From NCBI GenBank assembly GCA_007449985.2, contig VIIQ02000263.1, positions 1 to 64,000 of the forward strand: a stretch of 64,000 nt of DNA, in the 5' to 3' direction. Under the pieces are notes generated by a model that worked only from the letters and a program-made list of their open reading frames with translations, searched no databases and was not told where the DNA came from. This stretch comes from Desmodesmus armatus. Taxonomy: Eukaryota > Chlorophyta > Chlorophyceae > Sphaeropleales > Scenedesmaceae. Both the position numbers and the translations under genes were made by a program. Below are positions 46,467-57,800 of this stretch, one piece after another (position 1 is the first letter of the stretch; every line of letters begins with the position of its first letter).

Positions 46467-47978
46467 CTAAGCCTCCCCCTCCCAGCTCTCCTCGCCCTCC
46501 TCACACAGCAGCATTGCCAGTCCCACCGGGTGTGAGGTCGCCATGTCGTCCAGGGTGTCACACAAGTCTGCCAGGGGGTGTGACTTGAGCTGTGAGGCTG
46601 TATCTTTATCTTTATCTGTATGGCACGAGCCTCACCCTCCAGCACTGACGCCAGCACTGCACCCACCAGTGACTCAACCACTGACTCCAGCACCGCATCC
46701 TGCTGCTGCGGCTGCTGCTGCTGCTGCTCCACTGTGGCCTCCTGGTCCCTGTCAGCGGTTGTGTCAGCCATGCCATGGGGAGCGGGGTTGATGGCGGGCC
46801 TTGGGGCAGCGCCCCTCTTGAGCACACCCTGCACGGGCTGTGACGGGAGTAGGAGAGAGGGGGGGGGGGCAGCAGCAACAGCAGCAGTTAGTCAGTGAAG
46901 TAGCATGCGTGGTGTTCATAGCCCTAGGTGTCACAGCTCGAATATAGCACATTCACAGCAAGTAAGGAACCCTGGCACTGCTCGTAAGCCATGGGTATTG
47001 GTGTATAAACTTGGCACACAAGGGTGGCCAGCATGCAATTGCAGCGTGATACTTTTAGCACACATACTAGACTGGCATACAGTGTTTTCCTGTTCTCGTT
47101 TACTAGGCAGTGCACAACCTGGAGCAGTACATGTCAGCGCATTACAGCAAGGTAAAGCCTTTATTGCTGAGTAGCAGTCACCCACCTTCATCAGGCCTGA
47201 AGCAACGCCCCGCACCACCCTGAAGGCGCCACATGCAAATTCTTCGCAGTCTTGAAGGAGCCGGCCACCATCGTCTTGCCCGCAGCACCTGCAGCAAAAA
47301 GCAGCAAGCAGCACAGCAACGTGTTGACAGCAGCTCCAACTACCCTGTGGCAAGCAGCAAGCAGTAGTACTGTGGTGTGCACTACTTTCAAGACGCTGCA
47401 GTAGAATAGAATACGTTAGGAGTACAAAGTGATTTGAAAAAGGCATTGCTGCTGCGAATGCAGTGCTGCCTGCAAGGCTTTCAACTCACCGCCTGCACCG
47501 ATGATTGCTGTGACATTGTCCTGCAAGCTCTTGCGGCGCTGCACAGGCTCGTTGGCAGCGACCTCAATTGCGTTTTTGTCGTTCTCAGTGACGTTGAAAG
47601 TCTCCTCCTGGACGTTGACGTGCTTGCTGTTGTCGGCTGCTGCTGCTCCCGCCGAAATGTACTCTGCCAGGACGTTGCGCTGCCTCAAGGCCAGCATCAA
47701 CCACTCCTCATCACCAACACTTGAAGCAACCGCAAAGCTGTGGAACTGGCTCCTCATCACTGCTGTAGTGGTTGCGACAGTGCAGGAACTACTGCTGCTG
47801 CTTACACTGCCCATGACCCAGGCACCTGCTTGAGAAAGCATATTGAGATACTTTTCACGTGATAGAGATGCGCAGCTTGGTTGTGCTGACTGCAGGAAGG
47901 CCTGAGGAATGTTTGCCGCTGGAAGGGTGCTCAAGATTCTCTCAAGCTTCAGAAGAAGACGTTGATGCAGTATACGGA
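46467..47978 (-). CDS. Unrecognised spliced gene with acidic C terminus
   Basis: Exons: 47490-47978 (good acceptor TCTCTCTGTCCAG; VRILHQRLLLKLERILS, then LPAANIPQAFLQSAQPS, VQEETFNVTENDKNAIEV and VTAIIGAG), 47186-47288 (CEEFACGAFRVVRGVASGLM), 46667-46828 (GVLKRGAAPRPAINPAPHGM, poly-Gln, DAVLESVVESL) and 46467-46589 (LKSHPLADLCDTLDDMATSH, VGLAMLLCEEGEESW, TAG). The last three join in phase (0, 0). The junction between the first two does not, so one border is wrong or an exon is missing. I recognise no family and no catalytic motif. A plus-strand G run (46858-46868) is a C run before the 46828 acceptor in sense, as in the other genes. The 5' end is unknown; the ORF at 48054-48548 may belong to it. 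Confidence 0.45.
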
Positions 47979-48053
47979 CTGGACAGAGAGATAAAAGAAA
48001 TTTTCCACGAAACCCCGCCACGAAGGGTCTACTACTAACGTCGTCAACCTTCC

Positions 48054-48548
48054 TCACAGGCCTGTCCAGCTACCTACTGCTGTCATACTGAACTGCAACT
48101 GTATGTTATCCACTTGTAGCTGTCGCATTTGTGCATTTGCAAAACTCTGTGTGGGATTAAGTCGCCTGTCGACCTGCAACTTGCTGGCTTGTCCAACCAC
48201 CTTGCAAGGCTTGCATGCTGCATCATGGCCTGAATTCCAAGGAGGCATCACAGGACAGAAGTCTGCAGTATAACCCGCGCCTTTGCAACGCTCGTTCCAA
48301 CTAGCCAAGTAGCCTGTTTTCATTGTGGCACAAGCAGCAAGCCAAGGCCAATCATGTGCCTGGACAGTACAACATACTGCTTGTTTGTACTGCTGCGAAC
48401 ACCGTACTGCCACATCAACAACATCTGCATAGTGCCGGCTGGGGCTGCTGCCAAACTTTTTTGGCTGCTCCCACTGGCAAAGCTGTTGGACCAGCTGGAA
48501 CATGGCGGCAGGTTCACAGTGCAACTCAATGCAGATCTGCACTCCCAT
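48054..48548 (-). CDS. Hypothetical 164-codon ORF, Cys/Trp-rich
   Basis: An open frame with protein-like composition (QAHDWPWLAACATMKTGYLA, WNERCKGAGYTADFCPVMPP, CKPCKVVGQASKL). It could be an upstream exon of the gene at 46467-47978: a GTGAGG donor lies at 48058, but the phase does not match the next acceptor. I see no recognisable domain, and it may be spurious. Confidence 0.25.
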   Translation of the reverse strand: MGVQICIELHCEPAAMFQLVQQLCQWEQPKKFGSSPSRHYADVVDVAVRCSQQYKQAVCCTVQAHDWPWLAACATMKTGYLASWNERCKGAGYTADFCPVMPPWNSGHDAACKPCKVVGQASKLQVDRRLNPTQSFANAQMRQLQVDNIQLQFSMTAVGSWTGL

Positions 48549-48589
48549 TCTCCATAACCAGGTTCTGACGCGTCCTGCTCAGTGCAGAT

Positions 48590-48835
48590 GCTGACTCAGC
48601 CACTGTGACAGCCACACACACTGCAAGCAGTGCTGTTGCATGTGCTCTGCAACCCAACGCTACAGGACTCGACTGACAGAGTGAGCCAATCCCAACTGCA
48701 TATCTTGCAGAAGCTGACAGGCACACACGCTGCAAGCAGTGCCGTTGCATGTGCTCTGCAATCCAACGCTACATGACTTGAGTGACAGAGTAAGCCAACC
48801 CCAACTGCATGTCTTGGTGGAGAGGTTGAACTGCG
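48590..48835. repeat. Tandem repeat, two units of about 109 bp
   Basis: CTGCAAGCAGTGC(T/C)GTTGCATG and the following CTCTGCAA(C/T)CCAACGCTACA block occur at 48621 and 48730, with the sequence between also repeated (GACAGAGT(G/A)AGCCAA). Confidence 0.75.
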
Positions 48836-49812
48836 CAAGCTGACCGCCTTGGAGAGGGTGGCAGGCACACCACTAATACACTGCTCACACAGGTTCCGCA
48901 TTTGTGGGGCTGTTGGGGCCCCCACACTGTGTGGCAACACTAGTGAATCTTGACTTCTGAATGAGATTTGGCCCAGCCCACCCCCAGTCACACACCCCGG
49001 ACAGGCTGTCGGAGACATGTGCCTTGCCGCTCTTGACGCTAGGCAGCATGCAAGGCTGCAAAGAGCACGAATCACAAATGCAGGGTGAAGATCATAACAA
49101 TTGAAGTGCAGCATCAACAGTGATGGCGGCAACGGCATCACCAGGGTGTTTGGGCAGAAGCCCGGCTGGGCGCACACGACGGCCGCAACCTTATTGCAAC
49201 CCGAGTCAGAGAGATCAGCAGCTAGGACAGGCAAGGCTCTTTTAGGTCTCTAGCAACTGCGCCCGACGGTATTGAGGGCTGTTGAGGAAGGGCTGGTTTC
49301 TGGTGTTGGTGCCAGTTTTTTGGTTTGGAATACTGCCACCCTACGAAGTCAGCAGGCTGTGGAGAAGGCTGGCTGTGTTACAGGCACAGCCGTCACTGCA
49401 TCCTTCATATGCCGCAAGGCCTGCCAGGCCCTGTTTTGGGCCCACCTTGTATCCCCAGTGTACGCCCCAGTGTTCTGCAGGGCAGCCCCCCCCCTAGACT
49501 GGTAGCTTTGCTTTCAGAGTGCAGCTGCTGGCTACTAGCATAGTGAGCTGCTCTAGTTCATGACAGTGCTGTCCAACTGTAGGGTGTTGCCTGCGGCCCC
49601 GCTCATGGTCCCGTGATGTTGCTGACATTGCCTTGTAAGGGCCGGGCATTGTGCAGCAAGGCTGGCAGGGCACACACCAGCACTGCTGAGCAGGTTGCCG
49701 AGACAAATTGCTGTTGTCGTTCACAGCAGCACCTAGTAGCGCCAGTAGAGGGCACTGCAAAGGTAGTCACAGGGAGTACTACTACCCTCCTGCTCCTACT
49801 GCTGCTGCTGAT
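48836..49812. other. Spacer before the aconitase gene
   Basis: No supported exon. It is expected to hold the aconitase promoter and 5' UTR if the first exon at 49813 is correct. No poly-G/C tracts. Confidence 0.35.
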
Positions 49813-51828
49813 GGTGTGTCGGGTGGCAACAGCATGGCGCCTCCTTGTCAACTACGACCAGGTGAGGAATGAGGGCAGTGGTGTGTATGCGTTGTGGATT
49901 TCATGATCATGGAAGGGGAAGTGGGAAGGCTGAGCGCCTAACAGCAGGCACACCTGCACTACAGTTCCCACCCAGCACTCCCGGCAGTTGCTGCTCTTTC
50001 CCCAGAAATCGTGCATTGCTGCGTTGAGCTGCGAAATGCGTTTCCAACCCATGTGCACCCGCATGACACAGAGCATCTTGGGGAACTTGGGACTTCCTTG
50101 CAAGTTGGGAGCTGCAGTGTGTTCTGCTGATGTTGTGTCTGCCCCCCTGTCCTAAGCCCGGTTATACTCTGTGAATGATGGTGTATGCGCATGGAATTAT
50201 AGCCTGTTGAAACGGGGATGCATCTCAACATGATGTCATCCACAGGGGGCAGGGGCAGAACCTCCTCGAAACCGACACAGCAGCAGTGGCAGCAGAGGGG
50301 GAAACCCTACTTGGCTGATGCAGGCTGAGAGGCCCTGATCAGGCTAAACAATGGTAATTGAACTGTTCAGAAGCATGATACACGCTCTGCAGGACGGATG
50401 AGGCGTCAATGCAAGGATGCTGTGGTCAGATCACGACTGTACTGGGAGATGCGGGGCGGTGAGGTCCTGGTCGAGCAGGGAAGTATTTTATTTTTACTGA
50501 TGCGGTGTGATGCACCAAGAAAGAGCTGTGGGAGAGCCACATTGTATATGCTGTCCCTCTCATTTTTCACACCGTTCCTAGGGTTCTTTGTGTTGGTGCT
50601 GCCACTGCTGGGGCGTGCAGGTGATTGGTGCCTTTGTGCCCCTACCCCATCGACGCTTACCCGTTTGCTGTTGTCACACGTGGCAAATTAGGTTGTCATC
50701 AGCCAAACAGGCGGTAGCGATCCTTCTATAGGGCTGCACGTAGCCCCCTGACGATCAGACTTTGTCCATAAGACAAGGTCAAACTGCTCTCACAACGTAT
50801 TCGCCCCTACCCTGGCCGAACTATGCTAAGAGCGACTCAGGCTTTGGCCAAACATCTCAGAGTGCGTTGTGACTCCAGGCAGTCTTTCCAATTCCCCAGA
50901 CCCTTCTCTCAGAGGTCTGATACAAGTTTGTGATTGTTTTGCAGCCGGGTATCCCAGCAGCTGCTGCTACGATGTCGAGTCTCGCCGGCATGGAGAAGGT
51001 GGCCATGAGCCGCTTTGAGGCCGATGAGTACATCAATGACCGCTATGCAGCCATGGAGCAGAGGCTGCAGGTGCGCATGTAGCAGGCTGCAACCCCAGCA
51101 CACCCAGATCACCGATGGGCCAAAGCAGCACCAATCGGCTGCTCTAGGCCCTGCCTGCTCAGCTTAGCTGGTGTAACGGGCATAAGGCTTGCTCATATCA
51201 CTGGATCGGGGCTGGCTGCTGTGTCGGAGTGCAGCAGCAGAAAGCAGATCCAGCATCGGTTTGGTGGCTTGCTGCTGCAGCAGCGCAGTGGTGTGGGATG
51301 GGTTACAGCAGCAGTGCTGGGCCATCTTTTGGGTGGGGTGCGCAGCAACTTTTGTAGAATTACGATACAGCATGACAATGGTGTGTGCTGCTTGCAGGTT
51401 GTGCGCAAGCGCCTGAACAAGCCCCTGACCCTGGCAGAGAAGGTGCGTGCTGTGCAGAAGGGGGGGGGGTAGCTGCTCCAGCATGCATGCGTGCAGGGAG
51501 CTTTTTGTGTGCAAGATGCCCCTCTCACACCACTGTCAAGTTCAGCCCATGTGAATGCAGACTGCACAGGGCGCACGCGTGCGCTGTGGGGGTGGGGGTG
51601 AGGGGGGGGGGGCAGATGTTCCCAAACTGCAGCTGGCAGAGCAAGTGGTGGGGCACAGCAGTTGCTTGGCTGCACTGCTGCTGTGTTGTTGTCAGTCAGT
51701 TGTTAGGGCAACATGTCCTGATGCCCCCATGTTATGCCGCCTTCGTTCTGAAAACACTACCAGAGGGCTCCCCACATGTACCAATCATTGCCATGCGCTG
51801 TTTCTGCTCCTGCTGCTGTGGCCCCTTG

Positions 51829-51876
<48 letters not shown>

Positions 51877-54800
51877 CTTCGCCCATGCAGGTTGTGTATG
51901 GTCACCTGGATGACCCTGAGAGCCAGGAGCTGCAGCGCGGTGTCAGCTACCTCAAGCTGAGGCCAGGTGGGTTGTGGGGGCCTGGGGACAGAGGGGGGGG
52001 GATATACTGACTTTGTGTGGAGAAGGGCCGGGGGGGGGGGGCATGGACTTGGGATTCCCAGGCGAGCGGGTTGGTGTGACAGATTGCTGCGCAGGGGGAG
52101 GGGGTGCTGCGCTTTCAAGGGGGGGTCAGTGTGTGAGGGCGCGGGGGAGGGGGGGGGTGTCAGCTACCTCAACCTGAGGCCAGGTGGGTGGGTGGGGGTG
52201 GGGATGGGGGGCTGGGAGGGGGGGGGGCAGGCGGTGCCGTTGTGTTGGAAGGAGGGGGGGGTGTGTGTAGGGGGAGGGGGTGCTGTGCTTGAATACAAGG
52301 TGCGAAGCGCTGCGTCTGTACTTGTGCAGATACTGATTTCCCAGGAGAGCGGGGTTGTGTGACAGATTGCTGCGCACTCGAGTATCGCTGGTTGTCGTCC
52401 CGGCCAGAGATGCCCCAGTGCGCAGCACACTCACACACCCCTCCTTGCCTTGCCTTTGAGTTATGGATGTGTGTCTGGTTGGGTGTGACTGCTAGGTATG
52501 GCATGCTGGTGGGGTTGGGTTGGGTAGGTTGGGTTTGGGGGAAGGGGACTGGGGCGCGGCGCGGCGCGGGCGGGGGGGGGGGGGAAGGGCTGCATAGTGC
52601 TGGTCATAGTGCTGGTCCTGCATAGTGCTGGTCATAGTGCAGGTCCTGCACAGCGTGTGCCTGTCGTTCTTTGCCTGGTGATACGGGGGGGGGGGGGGGG
52701 CGCTCGCTTGATGCTGGGGGGTTGTTAATCAGTTGCCGCTGGTGGTGTAGAGCAAGTCCTGCTGTGTTGTCCCAGCCAGTGAAGTACGATGTGGCTGTTT
52801 TGCATCCACATTCTGCCACACTCGGTCAGCACAAGGGCTTGCACAAAATCACCAGCAGCCTCGAGGCCTTCAACACCAACCTGCAGTTATGTAAAAGCGT
52901 GATGTTTGTTGGTGGTGGCCGGGCAATTGCTGCTGCTGCTTGCCAGGAGGGCGCGCGGGGGGGCAGGGGGGGGGGGGGCTGTGAACATGTGGGCGTATAG
53001 TGGCAAGGGCCTGTGTGTTTCATATTGAGACATGTAAGGGTGTGGCTTGGATTGGGCTGGTTGGTACTGGGGACATGTCGGCAGGGTGTGCTGTATGGTT
53101 TCACTGTTGGGAGTAGGGGTAGCAGCAGGAGGTTACACCATTGTTGAACCCCGTGTCAGTGAATGATGCACGCAACTGCGCTGTGTGCCTCAGTGTGCTG
53201 CTGGATTGACCCCGGGGGGGGGGGGGGGTAGCACATGCCATGCGGGCAGGACTCCTTGTCGCACTGTCTTTGATGCTGGTGGGGTTGGACATCAGGTGCC
53301 ACTGGTGGTTTTGTGCAGGTCCTCCACCCTGATGCTGCAGTGTGAAGTCGTTGTGGGTGTGCTGCATCCACATTCTGACACACTGCATCAGCGCATGGAT
53401 TTTCACACACATTACCAGCAGGCTTGAGGCCTCCCAGCAGCAACCTGCAGCTGTGTACAGGGGAGGTTGGTTTTTGGTCGATACGGGGCAATTGTTGCTT
53501 GGCACAGGGTGGGCGGGTGGGTTGCGTTTTTCGGGGGTGGGTGGGGGGTGGGGGTTTGGGGGTGGGGTGGGTGGGGGGTTGGGAGGGGGGGGGGCTGTTG
53601 ACCCCTGTGGGTGCTGCTTGGGGCGGGTCCTTGTACTTTGATGCTGGCAGGGCTGAGTCATAGTACAAGATTGTGGTGTGCAAGGGGAAGGGGCTGGGGT
53701 GTGATATGCACTTGGACCCGGACTGGGCCAAAGCAGTCCTTCTGGCCCCCTGGGGAGACATCAGCACATTGGCAGGTAATGGGTAGTCATGTCACAAAGA
53801 CGATGTGGTGAGGGGGAAGTTGGCACAGAGAGCGGCAAATCCATCTGTTTGTATCGGTCTGGTTGGGGCCGAGGTGGCTGTGTTGTGCAACCTACTTCCC
53901 CTTATGTTGAGATGTACCCTTGTAGGGTGACCCACAAGGGTACCCTCAGCCTAAGGGCCACCAGGCAGGTGGCACATGCACTTCACTGCGGCCCGGACCA
54001 TAGCAGTTCGTCTGTGCATCCTGGGTTGATCATCAACTGTTTGTGTTTGTGAGTGGACCCACAAACGCAGGTGTCAAATGCACTTCGACCCAGCTTGGAC
54101 CAGAGCAGTTGTTCTGGTCCCCTGGGGGGACATCATCCAGTTGCTGGCAAATAACGGCCAGGCATGTTGGAAAGACTCAGTGTTGAGAGGAGAGGTGGCA
54201 CAGAGAGCGGCAAAGTCCATGTGTTTCGGTCTGGTTGGGGCCGAGGTGGCTGCGGCATATGTTTTAGTGGTTCTTTTTCCGAAAAGACCCACAAAGGCAG
54301 GTGTCAAATGCACTTCGACCCAGATTGGACGAGTGCCGTTTTTTGGTCCCCTGGGGTGACATCAGCAAGTTGCTGCCAGATAACGGCTAGGCATGTTGCG
54401 GAGACTGTGTGGTGATGGGTGAGTAGGCACAAAGAGCAGCAAACTCATCTGTTTAGGTCTGGTTGGGGGCCAAGGTGGCTGTGGCAAATGCCGTTTTGCC
54501 CTTAAGAGGCGCCTTGATGGGGCACTGCCACCCTAAGGGTTTACTAAGCATGTGTCACATCCACTAAACCCCGAACTGGACCAAGGCAATTCATCCGGTC
54601 CCTTGGGTTATGTTTGGTCCCTCTCGGTGACATCAACAAAGTTGCTGGCAGGTAACGGCTTGTCGGGTTGGTTTACCCAGCGCGAATGTCAAAGGGAATG
54701 TGTGGTGAGGAAGAGGGGGAGAGTTGGCACAGATCACAGCAGGCCCATGTAATTCGGTCTGGTTGGGGCCTAGGCGGATGTGGCATATGTGTCTGTAGGT

Positions 54801-57800
54801 CTGGTCACAAGGGGATCAACAAACGCAGGTGTCACATCCATTTAACCCTTAACTAGACCAAGGCAATCTCCTTGGTCCCTTGGGGGTAACATTTCTGATT
54901 CCTTGGGGTGACATCAGCAGTTTGTTGGCAGGTAACGGCTAGTGGTGTTCAGGCACCCAGCCCGGGTTCTGAGGAATGTGTGTGCTGCTGGTGTGTGTAG
55001 GGGGGGGGTGCTGGTGTTGCCTGGGACTGCTTGCTGGCACGTCTCGTGCAGCTGCACTGGCCTCCAAAGGCAGCAGTTGGGATCTCTCTCGCGCGCGGGG
55101 GGGGGGGGGGGGGGGGGGGCTTAATGCTAAGGGCAGGGACGATGTGTAACTATGGGTAGAGGGCAAGACTGTTCCGGGGGGGGGGGGGGGGGGCGCTCGC
55201 TCAAATCTGCTGCCTAGGATGCCAGTGAAGCAGCCAGGGAGCTGCTGGCAGCATCTGCTGGTTGGGCCTATCCTCCCAATGGGTGGGGAGGCCGGAGCAG
55301 CAGGAGCTGCTGCAGTGCTGCTGCTGGGTGGACCCATCCGTGTTGACGAGAACACACCTGGCGTCTGGCTGACAGCGGCTCTGGTCATCGTGGTTGGGGG
55401 CTCTGGGGTGGAGGGATTTACGGCTGGTTTGGTGATGACTTATAGTATTACAGAGGCGCGTTGTGCTGGTAGGGTGCTGCATGACAACCTGGCCTAGCGT
55501 TGCTGGCAGTGGTGTGTTCTGTATAGCTCAGACCACCGTCGCCACGGCAGCCTGAGCCCACAGGAGGCACATCTGCAGGGCACCCTGCCCATCATTGTGA
55601 CAAAACAAACCATCTGCACACAATCAGGGGTTGTCCATTTGACAGGGCTTGGACAGGGTAGCCCAGAAGGAGAGAGGGGGGGGGTGCTGCATGACAGCCT
55701 GGCGTGGTGGTGCCTGCAGTGGTATGTTTTGATGGATGAGCTGTCACTTAAGGCAGCTTGATCCTTCAGGAGGCACCACTGCAGGGCACTCCACAGGCAC
55801 TCCACTTTTTCCTTGTAATCGAAGTTGTGAAACTGCAACCTTTGTTGGGGGGTGTTCATTGGACATGCTTTTGACAGGGTAGCCCAGCGCGGCGCCATAA
55901 GGCCTGTGTGAAAAGACACCGAACTTATATACATGAACGATATTCCCACAGGAGGCACCACTGTAGGGCACCCTGCTGATTGCTGCGATGTTTGAAATGC
56001 ACACCTGTATTGGGGGTTGCCTACTGGACATGGCTGTGACAGGGGGTAGCCATTCGCGGTTGGTTGGTAATGGTGCTTGGCTGTGTGTGATATCATGAGG
56101 GAAGGGGGGGGGCTGCATGTCTCAGCTGGTAAGGAGATGAGCGCCCCCCCCCCCCCCGCATCTTGCCTACCCCCACTTTATCTTATCCCCGCAGCAGCAG
56201 TCTGCCCCCTGAAGCAGTGTGTTTGGTGAGGATGTTGTTATATGCGGGGCTGCTACTCGTGGTTGTGTATCGTCAGGTGGGTGCAGGCCAGGTCGTTGAA
56301 CAATATGGGAGCCCACTCCCAGTTGTGAATGACCTGGCCTGTCCCCACCTGGCCTGCCAACACACACTGTGTGTGCACAGAACAGCATACATGGCACCAG
56401 AGGTGATGGTGAGGTGCGGGGAAGGGGGGTGGGCTCAGGGGTGGTCTGAGGTTACATGGATGCATTGCGTGTGGGTGTGCCTCTCAATGGTTGGGACTTG
56501 GGTGTGCCAGCAGCAGGATGCACCACAACATGGCGACTGGGGTGCTGCCTGCAATGGTGATTTTGTAGGCTTGGGTGTGTTATCATCTTCCAACGTGAAT
56601 GGCAGCTCAAGCCCACAGGGGCCACCACTGCTGGGCACCCTGCCATGCATCACCTCATTATTTGTGGTTGGCTGGCTGCAGGCTGGCTGGCTGCAGGCCA
56701 ATGCTAATGTTGGGTTGGTTCACCCCTGTGACATGGCTGGGGCAGCGAAGACAGGGGAAATGGGGAGGGGGGGTGTTTTATATGTGGGTGCCTGTGGCTG
56801 TGTGTGCTGGAATAGCTATGTGGGACTGCTTGTCATGCACCAATGACGTGCCCTGCTCCCACCTGGCTGCCAGCATACACAGCACAGCACAGCGCAACAC
56901 ACATGGCGCACGAATCATGCCTCACCCATTTTTACCCTCTCGATACAGTTCTGACCTCACAATTTGGTGCTGGCGCCTTGTGCCCAACTGACATGCGGCG
57001 TGCTGCTGCCCCCCCCCCCCCAGTGTAGACCATGTGGCTATGTGTCACCTAGAAAGCGGGGGGGGGGGGGCTTAGGGGTGAATAAGTTTCTCGTGGAGGC
57101 ATTGCGTGTGTATGCAGCTTTCAATGTTGGGATCTTTGTTGTGCCCGCAGCAGGATGCATCACACCATGACGGCTGGGCGCTGCTTGTAGTGGTGATTGT
57201 GTGGGCTCATATTGGAACAGGCCCAGACAATGGGAATGTCAGCATGAGCCCACATGGGCCACCACTGCTGGGCCCCCTGCCACGCATTGCATCAATGCCT
57301 CATGTTGTATCCTCATTTTATGTGATTGGCTGCAGTCCAATACATGTGTTGGGTTGGGTCACACCTGTGACGTGGCTGGGGCAGCGGGGCAGGGCGGGGG
57401 GGGGGGGGTGCAGTTGGTGTGGTCCTTTTGTCGTTATGTTTGTCATTACTGCTTGTCACACTGGTGCTTGGACCACGAGTGATGTGTCATTTGCCATCTA
57501 GACAGGGATAAGAAACGAGCGTTGACTGAGATCGGGTGTATTGATTCAATGTAACCAAGAAGACTTAACTCACACGCAGCAGCTGTCTGCCCCCTGTAGC
57601 ACTGGTCGTGTGATGTGGGTGGTTGTGCATGGGGGTTGTGCCTGTGGCCGTGTGTTCTGTCACATGCACATGACGCCTCTATGCGAAATGAAAGTGCATT
57701 GACTTTTTTTGAAAGTGGAAGACGAGTCGTTTATCTTGCTGTGTAGCTATCAGTGTTGTGGGCAGGGCACTTCCAGTTGAGCAGGTGATGTCACAACCCA

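Noticed and set aside
47186..47490. Walker A motif (GAGGAAGKT) across the junction of two exons at 47288/47490
   Set aside because: The spacing does not fit GxxxxGK[ST], and the frame ends at a stop soon after.
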